Assembly: GCA_004794785.1 (NCBI GenBank)
Contig: SJOL01005810.1
Location: forward strand, 116,793 to 180,792
DNA length: 64,000 nucleotides
Direction: 5' to 3'
Origin: Opisthorchis felineus
Taxonomy: Eukaryota > Platyhelminthes > Trematoda > Opisthorchiida > Opisthorchiidae
Shown here: positions 37,001 to 52,000 of the stretch, in pieces
Numbering within the stretch: the first letter of the stretch is position 1
Layout of the letters: the number at the start of each line of letters is the position of its first letter
Translations under genes and position numbers: made by a program
Notes under the pieces: generated by a model
What the model saw: the letters and a program-made list of their open reading frames with translations, nothing else
Told to the model about the DNA's origin: nothing
Databases searched by the model: none

Positions 37001-40000
37001 TGGAATGAATTATGCACAGGAAACTACAGCCTGCCTTTACGCCGAACAATACTGGGTAAAAGTGGATAGCCCGCCAAGTCGCGCAGTGCTGCCAGCAGAT
37101 TGCAGTTTGATCGAGTCAATTACAGGGGAGGAAGTGGACCGTATAATCCGCGTGATGTGCAATACGTCTCCAGGTTTGGACAAAATCACGCTCAGAATGC
37201 TTACCCGTTTCATTGCCAATGCTCTCAATGGATATTTCGACCTGCTGCTTTTATCTGGGAGTTATCCACCCCATTTATGTCGTGCCAGGTTGCTCTAGTT
37301 TCTAAGGTCCCAAATCTGACATCACGGATCAACTGAGTTTAGTTTCCGTGTTGTTGGTCCGGTAATTTCATCGAATGCCTGTTGACGGCTGGAACCGTAG
37401 ATTGCAACTGCCTTCACTTCAGTTTGCCTTTCTACATTGAGATGGTTGCTTGGAAGCTATCTTGCTTCGCTGTGTCACTCTTCAGCGATTGCTTCTAACC
37501 TCAGTTTGGCGTTTGGTCACATCTCAAAAGCGTTTGATTCGGTCTCGCGCCACAATTCTCTTATCCCTAGTCCGGCACATCGCACAGTCCTACGGGAATA
37601 CCACGTTGGTCTTACCTCGCTCGGAGGTTGACTGTCGTAAATGACCGAAGCAAAGAAATCCTCTATACGACCATCAACGCCCGAAGGACGTAAGCAGTGA
37701 CGATTTGTGGGGACAGGAAACCTCCAAAAACTTCGGTTCCGTCGAACCTTTTCTCTTTGCTGGGGTCCTGTAGGTCCAATACATACCGTGACTTATTTGG
37801 GTGCTTCGTTTACTTTCAAGAATCAAAGGAGCCTGTAGCCACTGACAAAAGCTGCTTTAACTGCTCGGTGAGGTGGGGCGTCCCGTTAAACCGCATCAAT
37901 CAATGGAGTTCACGAGGAACTACCTAATAGCGAGGCTGGCACATTCGTTCGTGTTCGAGCAAGACCACCGTAACACCCTCAAAAGACTGGATAATTATAT
38001 CACGCAGTCTATTCGTGGCTGTCTACTGAAAGACACCCCAATTAGCTACATGGACAACGGCAGACGACATGAGAGACTCGGTATCCCTGTACAACCGAGC
38101 GCGTATGCAAGAGCTGCAATTTACACTGCCGAGTATTACGCGACGCGGTTAGTGATCCTGCATTTCACACGATTGTTCGAGATCTCAGCCTTCCGATCCG
38201 GGCCTAAGGTACGCACGTTAACAAGGAAGAAGTGGTAACAACTTGGGGACGATAGACTGCACAATAGAATTATGTTTATGACTTGCGAGGGCTGATCGCT
38301 TCGTCTCCTTCGAATTGATACCTTGTGTTTCCTTGAACGCATGTTTCCTCGGGCTTTTGTCCGCGGTATCCAGCTCGGGTACAGCCTGCTGACTACGAGA
38401 GTTAGAAACGCCTGATGTGATCATGGTGATTAGACGGCCGTGGAAACTGTGTCTTTTGGAGATTTTGGTGTATATACTGCGGTCATGTTGGATCAAGAAT
38501 GGTCTTCGATGAGCTCATCACAAGCTGGTTGCAAGCGAACTCAGAAAAAGTCTCCGTCTTCTGGTATACTTTGTCTTCGGGAAGTTGAGAGCACCGGCTT
38601 CAACGTCTTATCAAGCCAGGACTGATTGCCGTTCGGGTCCGTCGAGTAGCGATGATAGTCGTGAGTGTAGTCTAGGATGGGAGAGAATGCCTCTGTGGTA
38701 TGAGAGCAAGCAGAAGTATGGTATGGAAAGCTCTTTCGTTGTTATCTCAGCCGTATGTGCCGTCGAATTTGATGTTGATTTTTTTGGTTGACGATTGAAT
38801 GTTCATTTCATATCGGGGTGTGTGCTTCTCTCACTCCGCCAAGACTGGTGTTGTACTGGGATTCCTAGGGTCACAGTCAGTGACTTGTGTTTGCCCACCG
38901 TTTCGGACCGTATGCTTAGGTACATTTTTATGGGTGGTACATGGTCCTGAGTGTTCTTCCCAGTGACTTTCACACTGATACTGTATGACGGGCACCTGAT
39001 GCTCAATGTGTGAATCTTGACTGTATTAACGCTTAATGATGACCCCGTTAGGTTTCCACTTGATCAAAGGCTATTGAGTACACCTATTTGTGACCTGAAT
39101 GCAACTCATTCCGGGATGCTATCGCTCTGTATGGGAATTGGCTTCGTTGAAGTGCAATAATTTTACCCGCTAACGTGGGTGCATCTCTCGAAATCAAAAT
39201 GGTGTTCGAATACGGCTTCGGTTACTTTTACTGTGATCCATCACTTTGAGGTTATTGTCAACAGTCCATCAAAAAGCTTAGTAGAGTTTGGGTATCTCAT
39301 TATTATGTTGCAACATCTTACTTTTGGAAATAAGTGCTATCGGTTTTATTACTCATGAAATCGAGGCAACATTGCCCTTTTAATGATTCAAGGAGGACGT
39401 GTGTTGAGTGACAAATTGCATCTTGTTGTTCAGCGAAACTGGGATGAAATGCTTAGTGGGTAATTTTTCAGGATTTTCGTACGCAGGATAGGTTTGATCA
39501 ATACATCCTTCCGTAGATCTCCGTACATTTTAGTTTCATCGGTCTCATATTCAAGTATCTTACCACTACCAACGTCCGACAACACATCCATAACCAGCAA
39601 AATCCAATAGAAATCTGTAAATCAACTAGTTGACATGCAACAAACGGCTAATTCTTACTGGAATCACCGAGGCTACTATGGCGTAACATAGGTCGATATA
39701 CTTTCTGTCCTTTTTCATAACACTGCTGGTCGCATTAGGGCTTACAACGAGGTGTTCAAAAATTTTCCTACAACTTTTGGAGTTCGCTAAGGCAGCCCTC
39801 CTTCACTTTTATCAATTGATCATGCAATGTACACTCGACCAGAAATCTAAAGATAGATATAGTACTTTAGATAGTATTATTGGAATTGGTTTATGTAGAT
39901 GACATCGTTGCGTTATTTAACAATCAACAAGTTGCACAGTTGACTCAAAATCAAGTGTTGGAAGTCGTTCCTTGTGTCATCGTGCGTTCTGCACCTTCAA

Positions 40001-43000
40001 GGTGCAGAATCTTGCTTCAGGATTTCTAATTACCTTATTCTCTTTTTTAAGCTTCATGCTGAGGAGCCTGACATTGTTGATCGATTTCCGTATCCTGGTG
40101 GCTCCATAACCCGCAATTGTAATGTTCTGTACGTGTGAGCAAATCGTAAGCAACGTGTGTCAACTTGTATCATTTATGGTACCAAAAACGATTTTCACTG
40201 AAGCTCAAGGGCAGTGTATACAAGGTAACTATAAGAAACGTGTTACCATATGGTTGCCAAACGTGGCCCCTCCCACCTGAAGACCTCAAGAGCCTTTGAA
40301 TATTCGATCACCAGTAGCTTCGTAGCATGGGAGTGAAATGGCTGCACCCTGTTCACAACGAAGCTGTGCGTAAGCGGACGCTTGTTAAGGAAACGGGATC
40401 TCTGGTGCAACAAATAACATTGAGATAGTTTGGAAACATACTACATGGGCCCACACACTCCACCAAAGATGCTGCTTTTCTCTCCAAGTCATGTTGGCGA
40501 AAGACTCGAGCAATGCATGCTATCACCTGGATGCGCGGAACGAAAGCAGCTGCAGTTAATCTGGATGCCGAGACTTTCGGGCCTTTTTAGTCGGGGTCCA
40601 TATACTTCTGTTTGCATTTGTTTTGGAACCATACACTACATGACACGTAACTGGCTCCATTGGCGATCATGCTGCCACTTTCCAGCCGGACTACCTAGCT
40701 CAATTTCTGGGTTGTTTCAAGGAAGGTTCGCGAAGTATACTAGGTCGATCCCGCTGATAGATCTTCGCTCAAACGTCATGCTCAAATGAGTTTATTTCAT
40801 CGCCCCCTAAGGATATGGGGCTTTTTCCACTAAGTTTGCAGTGTTTCCCTTTCTTTTTCCACTATGGCTTTCTTTCCTTGTGGTTGTATGACAGTATCTA
40901 CCACCTGTGTATAGTCATCGATAAGAATAATGACTTTTTTTAGAACATGTTCCACTGTGCCTCTTGGTTTTATAGTAATTTGTTCAGCAACAACGAATTA
41001 CCACAGCGACAGCCCTCATTGGTATGAGGTGTTGGATTCTAGTCACGTCGAATGGTAAAATCTTCACAAATTCTCTGCTTCGTTTGGAAGAAATTCGACA
41101 TTGCATTTTTGAACAAGTTCAATGTATATTCGGAGTTATCAGTTTCACTGTTTGTCTGCTGCAAGACGAACACTCCACTGTATTTGTGTTCTACCTATTT
41201 TGCTGCTTGGACCATTTCCCCAGAACAATGCGTTGCTGGTAACGGACTTAACTACCGAGGGACTGCTACGAATTCGGCGTGCCTTGCTTGGGATGCTGTT
41301 GTTGGTCAACGCTCTGTGCCCGACAACGGGAAAAGTTCGACGTGGCCTGGTTTATTCGCACTTACACCACAATCATTTCCCTCGAATCTGGACGACGAAG
41401 CCAGGTCGGCGTCGGTTTGCCGCAACCCAGCCGGTTTGGCTCCATATCCATTCTGCCTCACCCTAGTGTCACCGAATGGGAGCACATCTCAGGACGTCAC
41501 TCCAACTTGGAGAGTAGCGCTTTGTACTGGCATCCCTCAGTGCTCACCAACAAATGCCTCTGGTCCGCTTAATACGGGAACCGTAGCCCCAGATGCCGTT
41601 GCCACTGCATTACTCAGCGCAACTCAAATACAGGTGGGAATGTAGTGTGTAATTGGCGCTTATTTTTATGATTTTCTTACTGAGACCTATTTGTTCGATG
41701 AAACTGAGAACCTCGACAGAATTTCTGATTTCTACGAAAGAGCCATAGTCTTACATCGATGCAACGTTTCACCTGCTTGTGTGCATTCACAAGATACTAG
41801 GTGATACGGTGGGTGATGGATTACCCTTAAAAGTCTTCGTGGATACCCTTAGATTCATAGAAGTGAGAAGCTAGCAGGGAATAGCAACCATTAAGCGCAT
41901 TCGTAATACGTGCGATACTCGTTTTGTCACAATCGCAAACGCTTTTGATTTGGCTAGGTTATTGGGACGCATTAACTCCCACAAAATTCATAAGTGGCTC
42001 TAATTTACTACTTATTTTCGGAAGACTTTCATCTGTGACAGAATTAACGGATATTAACTAACAGCAGTGCAAGATTTATACGATAGCTACTTCCCCACTT
42101 TTTGTTATTCGGCTTTGTTGTTCAACTCACTACCGGTTTCGCCCTTCCTTGGGCTCATGAAGTAGGCACAGACCTCGGGTGTTCGTCAACCGTATAGTCT
42201 ACCTGAACGCGAATTGTATGCAGTTGATGAGCTACACTCGTTTGCGAATAACATTTTTGTTAACGAAGGACTCAACACGAATGCAATATGCAAATGAGTG
42301 TGTTTCGCCAGCTGCTGAAGTTGATCATAAGATTGACAGGAACTCCGCCTACCTGATGAGCCTCAAGAAGAGTGAAACCGGTGGGTGACTCTCGAAGAGT
42401 TTCCAAAAACCTTATTTGGAGATAACTTCCTCTCCCGCCCCCCTCCCCCAAAGCTGCTGGTCTTGAGAATTGTTTTCTACAAATTTCCTATGATCTCCGA
42501 AATTTCAGGACTCCAATTAGTATTCATCTACCCGAATCTTAATGACGCTGAGCGGTTGTGCACTATTCACACTATAACGTACGAAGGCAATTTCTTGACG
42601 GGACGCTCTACTCATAAATTTTCGGAAGACACAGAGCCCACATCCTTTTTTGGCCGACTCAGGCAGGCGCAATCCCCGAGTTTCCGCCAACCTTCTGTTC
42701 TGTCTGTTTTATGCGTCATTGATTGCTTCATGTTTTAGAGGCTGATGTCCATAATTGATTGCTTGATCTCTGACTGTGGACCCTCTCGTCTTTATCAGCC
42801 ACTCTTGTGAGTAACGAAAAATTGCTCTCCACTGTTGGCATACGTGCGATACTTCAAGGATAATTGATTATAAACGTCTTGGAGAAAAGTTGACATAAGA
42901 TTACTTGAGAAAGCAGCGCACCGCGCTGTCGGCCTGTGCTCGCACCGGACCGTGGGCAGTAGGTATCTTTTTCACCCTAAGCACCAGTCCGATAGGACTG

Positions 43001-46000
43001 CATCTTGCTGACCTTTAGCCTGTTTGAACATGCACACGGTTATCACCTTGACTTGTGGTCTCAGCCGTTACCTGGAGCGGAATGTCAAATTAAGGTCAGG
43101 CCCGCGTGACTGGCTACTTCTGTAATGATGGTCAGGACTGTGTTCTGTGCCCGCTTGGATGCACCATTATTGATATTGTGCACATGATGGGTGCGTTTCT
43201 TTAGCCTTTGGTTTCAGCCACGTGGGAGCATGAGCGAAAACTGCAGTGAGGGTGTGGTCAGATTTTGGAAAGCCCAGCCACACGAGCGCTCCCATCTTCA
43301 CTGGGACCTGTCAGGTTGGCATACGGAGTTCGGGTACACGACTGTTAGGTAATGGTTCCACACTTCCGTCGATCAGCTTGTGTATAACTGAAGAAGTTGA
43401 TTTTGGGTGTTATTTCCAGCTGTTGACAATGGACTACCTACTGATGAATGGAGTACTTTGTCTGAATAGTCATCGATCCTCGTGAGGAACCTGACAATTC
43501 ACCAGTAGTCTTGATCGTCTAGGACAGTCCACAGATAGTGCGGCCGAGAATCACTCCTGAAACGAGAAGCTGGTAATGTCTACATGACTTACTCAGGTAT
43601 TCAGCCGGCAAGCTACCATAGATCGATCACGCCGAAGAACTTTTAAAGCGTTTGTGTCTCACATACCAGCATTTCAGTCAAATTTAACCGACAAATGGAT
43701 TGTTAGAACCTATATGATGTGAGCCCTCCAACCTAGACACATTTTGGTTACACCGCGCCTATGCGAGTTAAATAATAATGCACCGAAAAATTGGGGTCAG
43801 CTCTCACTGACTGAATCTGCACCTGCTGGAAAAGTTCTGTCAACTAGAAGGCGGATTCAGCCTACTGTGAAATGAATACAACTTACATCATGTGGTTAGT
43901 TGCAATACTTTGAAGGGCGATTACAGCTCAGTCTGAACCAGGAGCCTGGTGATTGAAAAGCTAACGCCAGATCGTTTCCGGCGATAGGAGCTAGGGCGAT
44001 GCGCAGAAAAACCCTACTACCCTTCACCGCGTATTTTTTAAGAGGTATTCACCTTCGGAAGTATATTCGGGTCTTGTGAGGATAACGTGTGGCATATTTT
44101 CGTTATACCGTCACTCACTTTCACCTTTCATCAGCCATGGGCTCGTTACACTGTCACCCCGTCGATATTCATAACCTGTTATCTGACTGGGACTTATTCC
44201 GTAGCAGAGATTATGTGATTTATTGCGTCCGATAATAGCTGTTCCGAATCTGCAACACTTTCGTGGTGCTGAATTTTATTCGCTTCCACCAGCGACTGTC
44301 AGTGGCCGCAGTCAGACTAGGGCGTACTAGTTTCCCGCTTTAACGACTTACGCAATTGACCACACTCGTTAAAACATGTGACGCTAATGGTATGTGTGGC
44401 TGAAGCAAGGTTCCAGTGCTACGAAGGCATTCTCTTGATATGGACTTTATATTAGTTCCTACAACCATGAGTTGTCATTTGTTATTGAAAACTGTTCACT
44501 GTCTCATTTTTATTTTCAGATCATTGTTGCATGTGTCCTCGTCACGTGTTTGCTCTGCTTCATCTTGATCATCTATGTTGTGTGGCGTACCAATCGTTGT
44601 GGCATCCGTTCGCTATCGAGCTCGAGCCTATGTCTTTCTGCTTTGGAGTTTACGGATTTTGGTGCGGGAAAGGGCAAGTCACAAGCAGATATGGAAACAA
44701 CAGCTGACAAACAGCCCCGTATGTGTCACCGAATTTCCGATAGCCTGTCTGAGCAGATGTACGTGCAGCACAGGCTGCTGTGGATCAAACGACGCCGTAA
44801 ATTACGCCATTTAAGCGGTCCATTTCAGTGTATATTAGGCTGTTGGTATGTGACCGTCGATTGTCTAACATGCAAAAGAAGGCCTGAACCTCATCCTGAT
44901 GTGGTTGTCGTTAGTCCTTCTGGTGAACAAACCATACACCCATGTGATTCCCCCAGGCCGTCCACAGTGGACGGTCGTTTCAAATCCCACAAACCTGGTC
45001 ATGGATGGTGTCCACTTCTCAGGCGAATATTAACGATCAAACGTCACAACGACTGGAAGACCAACAATCACGCTGACAGCGTAAAAGCTTGTTCGAGGAT
45101 TCGCCGCTTGGGTGTCCCACTTCAAAACGGAGAAGATGATGAGTTCGAAGAAAATACTTTAGGTTTGCAGCTGCATAAACCGGTTGCCTATGTTGCCAAC
45201 GCAACGAGCTCATCATCCCGTAAGCAATCTGGGACGGCCACTTTATCACAGGGCCCATGTGTCAACTGTGGTACTGTCGAACAGCTTTCGTGTAATTTAT
45301 GTAACGCATGCCAGACGAGGCTGGCTGCAGTAGAGGCAGCTGGTCCGGCTTCCGATCCTCGCTCGAACCAGTCACAATTGTGCACAAGCGCTGAGCTTAT
45401 TCCACTCACTTGTGGTGGACAGGACCCCGGATATTCCCTAACAGAATCCTCCCTGCGTGTAATCACTTCTGGTCCGGCCGACCTAGGATGGAATGTGACG
45501 CTGGAGAAACTTTTCAACATGGCCTCCATGACACACTTGTTGCACCCAAAGTGAGTCCTTCACTGTTTGATTCCCAGTTTTGTACTGCGCAGTTTCAACC
45601 CCAAGGAGACGTAATTTATTGATATTGCACCACGATGGCAAGTTTGACTTACTCGGTTTCCTCCGCATTGCACTCCAAACAGAATAAGTACGCTGATATG
45701 CTAGATAGGGTGGCTCTGCTTTTCGTAGACTATGGCTAGGACTCATTCTCCCCAACCACCACCACACTTTACCAAGGTGGCTCGATAGATGGCTTAGTGG
45801 TTGAGGCGCGAACTTTCTGACCGGAGGATCTGTGATTCGAACCCAACCCCTGCATTTCGACTGCTCCTGTCTCTAGGCTTTGGCAGACTGGCAGTATATA
45901 GGCCCTCGTGCTTCCTCCGGGTGGAATGGCAGCTAGACACTGCAAGGGTGTTACAGCTGAACGTTTTCTTAGGACCACCAAGTCCTTGACTCTGGGAACA

Positions 46001-49000
46001 GTCCAGTAGGTGAAGCCTACCAGTCTTTACTACACATTTTGCTTTTTGGTCAGAGTTCCTGAACGGGTCACCGGACAGCTTGATCTCATCAGCAAGTACT
46101 TTTCTGCAGATGACAGGTTGACTTTTATTTGTGCGACACGAGGGGAACTTTATTCTTAGACTCCTTCGGCCATGAAGAAGACGCTTCACGGTGAGGACCA
46201 TCCCCTCTGCATTGATCGTTCTGTTTTGAGTGGCCCTTTTCATGAAACCATTGTATCATATCTTAATAGATAAGTTCCCACTCCTTTGGTGTGATTCATT
46301 GGAGGGTTTTATGGGTTTTTTTTGCTAACCCAATTAGACCACACTTTTGATATGAACTGACGTTGTTCCATATACTATCGACGCGGTAGGTGGTGTTTTT
46401 CCTGTTCACACAGTACCGCAGAATGTTGTGATTAATGGCCTAGAACTGCGCATTTCTTGCTTGTGTGATTGTTAAACTGTTTCAACTGAACAACAATGTT
46501 CATAACTTTGGATACGGAAAAAAGCACACACTCGATATTTCACGCTGTTACTCTTAGTTCACAATAATAATCTGTTTGTTTGCAATCTAATGACTGTTGC
46601 AGTTTTGCTACGAGTTATTTTGAATCTTACAATATGGGGCATGCCAACTGATGTCACCAACCCAGTGAACTTTCATTCCTTTAACGCTGAGCGACTTATC
46701 TACTTTGGGACGGCGCAAACTACTTTGAGGAGCTCCATACTTCTTTCCCAGGTTTCTGTCTTGCATCCCTTCTCGGTGATCTTCAATGGAGGCTTTGCTT
46801 ACTTTGGGTTACTTATGCGTAAGCGTTTCTCTTCTTATTTTGGTGCTCAGGTTGAAACAAGTATGTTATCCACGAAACAAACTGGTCGAACTTCAGCGCT
46901 TAGCCAAGCGGGCTTTTGGCTGGATTATCCTGGCGAATGCACCAAACTTACACAATCTGGTGCGCCGACATCGCTTGCTGAGTGTGACTTCTGCAGAGCA
47001 ACTGGGGCTTGGTGTGGCCTCTGACAGAGATAATGCTGACCAGGGATCTGCAGGTAGCGATTGTTATTTTTTATTGGTTCTCACTTCAAAAAATCTCACC
47101 TCATGAGCATACTTTACGGGTTAGCAGTAGCAAGCAAATACGATTTGAGTACGTAGAAGTTGGATCACAGGCAACGAATTGTTCCGATACATTTATACTA
47201 ATGTACAGATAACTAGCACTATATTAGACGATCAATCAATGTACTGAAAATTAAAAAACGGCCTAGTCCTTGCCATTGAATTAGCAGGTATACTCACATC
47301 AAGATGGGATCCGAATTACTACATGCAATCGCACAAGACTGTTCAATGTCTATTTCCAGCTAAATCGATTGTTGGTTTCGCACCATAGCTCTGGAGCTCT
47401 GGACCCGCCAACCCAGCTACACTCCCCGTTTGTGGTACCCTGACCTGCTGAACCCAAGCTTTGGACCATCAATATATCACGCGGTTTGCTTGAATCGTAT
47501 GACCGTTTGAGTCCAAGATTTGAGTAGGTGTTCGGCACATTATTCAATCCTTTTATCACAGCGTAAGATGCATCGGTGACCAAGTAAACTAGCGGATAAC
47601 AGCTACTGGCTTCGAATAATTCAAACAGCATATGTATGCCTTAATATGCAGTTCTGTTGCGCTTTGTCGCATGGCCTCCTTCAATGGCCTCAAAGCGAGG
47701 AGCTTTTAGATAAGTGTAATTCTTTGGTGTAGTCATTTTCTCCTCTTCGTAGCTTCTGAGGTGCTTCCGCAAATGATAAGTCGAGCCCAGAAGAACGGAA
47801 TGTTTTATGGGCCTTCTATGGGGCCGACGTGGCATCCGCTCTCAAAGACGTGGTCTTTGCATGCAGAAAGTGTATAATTATCAGCATTTGACCACCGTAG
47901 ACCCCAGTCATTACCAGGATTGCATAGAAACGTTTAACCAGAAATACTAATCAGAAGAGGAATTATCAAAAAAATTGTTTGCCCACAGTAGACTAGCTCT
48001 TGATGCCTCACAGTTTGTTCCCACTCATACAATTAGTAGGGTTCTCCCACTCAGGCCATCTTTCTCATTGCATAGCTCTGCCAGTTCCCAACTGCAAATC
48101 ACTAATATGAACCATCTCGACAGCAGTGATCTAGTTGTGTCATTGTCTCGATTTCACTGACTTATTCTTTTCCTCACCACCTTATTCCGTTGTTCCAAAC
48201 CTGAGTAGATTCTCATACAGAAGATGCTCTCTATGAGAACTACTTAAGTTCGCCTAGTTAAGTAGCTAATTAAGCCCTGTATAGAACTACATGAAAAATT
48301 TTCTACCTCGGCTCAACTATACCACTACTCGATGTTGTTCCAACTTGTTGCAGCCACGTATATAGTGTCTATGCAAACTTCGTGTTTTTAGCGTGATACT
48401 CCTAGTGCCTGTCTTCTAATTTCAAGATTCTACATCTGAGGAGTTCGCGCAGAACCCATTGGTTGTTATCAAGATGCTAGCAAATGATGCAAGTCTAGAG
48501 ACCGAGGCAAACTTCTTACGAGAAGCCGAAGTCCTCATTGAACTTTCACATAAAAATATAGTCCAGCTTTTAGGTGAGTTGTTTTTCATTCCTGCGTTGC
48601 ACTTGCTCTTTCGATGTTGTCCTGTTTCTCATTGGGGCTTTGGACGCTTCGTTGAAAATTATTTTGTAATTTATCTGTGCATCGTCGTCATATGTGAATC
48701 CGCTGTAGTAAAATTGACCCCCAATCCTCAGAATAGACCATGTGTATCTATTACATTGAGGTTTGTATCGGATCGGGGGGATGAAGAGCCACCTGCCCGT
48801 CAAGATCTTTCCCAGAAATAACCAAGCGGTGGGTTGCATCGCTTATTCGGCTCACAACCAGGTGGCCAACTCTCCTGCCGCCTGTGGTTAGCACCTTATT
48901 ACGTCCAATCACATCCAGATTTCCTAGGTACCATGTAGCCCTCGTAGTTGATCTAGTCACACCTCCTCCATAGTGCGTCTTTTATACAGTGGAAGAAATC

Positions 49001-52000
49001 GAAGTGCAGCAGGTGTGATGGCCGATTGTTCTGGTTTACGTTTCACTTGTTCAGGTGCAAATATTTGTTCTCATTGGATCCAGCGGGGGTCTAACAGCGA
49101 CCGTTTTCATTTTTTCAACTGCTTGAAAATCCCGTTCGTATGTGTTTACTGTCGTACCAAACGATCATGGACAGCAATAGAACACTGGCAACAACCGTTG
49201 CTTGCCTACCATTGATAGGTATATCATACAGAGTAAACAATTTTCGACCAATTACGTTTTTTGCCAGTTTCCTGTCAGAAATGACGACTTTTAGTTGATC
49301 TTTCGGAGTGATAGCTTCATGGTTGAGCGACAGTGTACTTAGAGCTGGCAGACCGATTTAGTTACGGATCCTTTTGGCCCGATTTCTACGACACGTTTAT
49401 GTTACTCACTGAAAATTCTTCCTTCTTAACTTGGTTTCACCCACACATGAGTTCACTTAAATGTTTTCTTGTCACTTTCTCCCGCCAATCTTGCTTTGGT
49501 TGAACTTTAAAGAGAAACGTTTTTTTTAAAAAAGAACGTTTATCATTATCCGGACTTTTCCAGGGGGCGAGATGGCTCAGTGGTTAGAGGGCGAATTTAC
49601 TGACCAGAAGGTCCGTGGTTCGAACCCGACCCCTGCATCTCGACTTCTCCTGTCTAGGCTTGAGCAACCTGGTAATATCCCAGCCCTCGTGATTCCTTCA
49701 GGTGGCATGGCAGCTAGGCACCGAAAGGGTGTTACAGCTGAACGAACTCAACTCGAACCTTTCTAGTCTCCAACATCCTACTGAGTATCTGCCAGTTGAG
49801 TGTCAACTTTTGTTCGTTTGCCAACGAGCTTATTGGTCCTAATAGGAATTAGCTGTAGTGGAACGTCTTCAGATTCCCACCTAACTATAGTACTCCTGAG
49901 GTTTTTCGTGGAACATGCCTCTGACGTGAAGCCTACTAACTTCGTACAGTACTCCTGTCACTTGGTGCCCCTCCTCATTTCCTAGGACTGTAAGTCTGTA
50001 CACTTCAGCTCGCTTTCGACATATAGTGACCTTTAATGCGCTCCAATGTACCGTAAAGGCCTGCTCGGGTCCTGCTTTCCTGCTAATAGAGTGCAGTAGC
50101 CAAACATTCCAAGTCAGAGGCTAATTAAAACAACATGTATGAACCGAAGTTACCGGTCTTCAAATTAGCAAAATGTCTTATGGCGGAAATTTTAGTAAAA
50201 AATATCATATTCGGTAGGAATTGTACGAATACGCAGCTATTATCAAACTCGCATCCGTAAATGAATACCGAATATTTTATTGGACTGTGCAGACCTACTA
50301 CCTCAAGTCCAATAATAAAAATAAAATGACTTTTAGGTGCCTATCTACGGTGCCACCCGAAATAACAGCAAAGGCCCGGATACTGCCAGGTTGTCCAAGC
50401 CTAGACAGGACCGACCAGTCGAGATGCTCGGGTGGGGTTCGAACGGCGCATTTTCCAGTCAACAAGTTCATGTCTTAAGCAATGAACTATCTCAAGTGTA
50501 CTATTAAAAAACATGCAAAGTACACAAGGTACAGAGTTATTAACAGTCACTGCACTCGCCAAAGGTTTCTGTAGTCAGTTCGCGGTTTTGTTGGCAGCCG
50601 TTCAAATCCTAGTTTGCTTGTGTTTGGCTACGGAAACATTAGGATGTTAATACACAACAGAATGCAGAGCGGTCTGACCTCTGTCCTTAAAATGTACCCG
50701 GTCAACTTGAAACGTGTTAAACGATAATCATCCAGTTCCCTTGTGCACAGCACGCGCTCGCCAATGTTTTTAGCACAATCTCAGTCGATGGTCATGACTC
50801 ATTTTCTCCATAGCAAGTTACTTCAGTAGAATTTGAACACCGCACGTTGGAACGTAAACAAATTCCCTATGTTAGTCTCGAGGGGCTTCTACCCGTCGCC
50901 CCTTGAAGATCATTCCTGTATTGTAAATTGTCAGTACTTCCTTCCAGCTCTTGGAAGTTGCAGGCGTGAGTGGTAAATAGAACTGCATAACGTTTTCACC
51001 TAATTCTCAGCTTGTCCATTGGAGAAGGGTTATTGGGGAGCAGTGTAAAGGTATTTGCATCGAATGCCACTGAGCCAGTCATCCGGAGCTTTACCCATGG
51101 AATGTGGCCCGGTGTCAAGTGCAAAGACTGTCGGCAATCCTTCGTGACCGTGGAGCATTCTACAGGTACATTCTTTTCAATAAAGACAGACCGTTTAGAA
51201 TGGTCACTACATACCAGTGCATAGTGCTGGTTCAAGACTGGACCACAACGTAGGTGCATAGCTTCTTGGCCGGGTTTCGGTTGAAAAGGGCAAGGGAATC
51301 CGTGTGACGACTTTTACTGGGATTCTTGCTGATACTGACCGCCGCTCGTCCTGTTTCTGCAGATACTAGGTTCAGTGTTATGCCACCAGGCTTGCTAATG
51401 AAGTTGACCACTCTATAAGTTTTCTTACGCGGTGTTGCTTGAGGTAGGAAGGATCACCACGCTGTCGCTACGACACTATTTTGCCAGGTAATTCATCGCG
51501 TTGGGTAGATTGGCTTTTAAAGCGTCGTTTTGTGTTTGGACTCCCACCCCTCCTGAAGGGCATTCAGCACACAACCAAGACAGCAATCAGTAGTATATAT
51601 TAATTCAGAGCGGTTCACCGGTAAAGGCTGTAACAGAAGATAATATCCCTATCGTTAGCACGCTCATGAAGTGAGGAGGAGTGACGGACTAGGTGGTCTG
51701 GTTTGCCCTGCGGCCCAACTTTGAGTTTAATAAGCATACGTTCTGGCATGGAACCTTAGTGGCAGAAGATCCCTCGAATGACTTTCTAGGATCTTTGATG
51801 AACTGTTATGCTTCCTGGTGTAGCTGAGTTACAAGCTTCAAAGAAATACTTGTGCAGTCTTTTGACAGCCTAGTAGACCGCCAAAGCCTCCCATTGTGTT
51901 TGGCAAAGCCCCAATACAGCACCCATACTCGTTGACGGAGCATCACCGATGAGGGCGGAATGCAACTTCAGCTGAAATGGTCGTCGAACAGTACCTGTTC

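Larger units (their letters stand above)
41634..44519 (+). other. ROR intron before the transmembrane exon
   Basis: It holds the inverted pair of hammerhead-like modules (42120-42390). The rest, including the open frame 42385-42738, is unrecognised but may belong to the same repeat. Confidence 0.4.

Noticed and set aside
46590..47024. The longest open frame over the kinase-start exon as the coding frame
   Set aside because: It does not match the phases of the neighbouring exons and ends in a stop; the +1 frame from 46851 joins perfectly on both sides and carries the AFG anchor.
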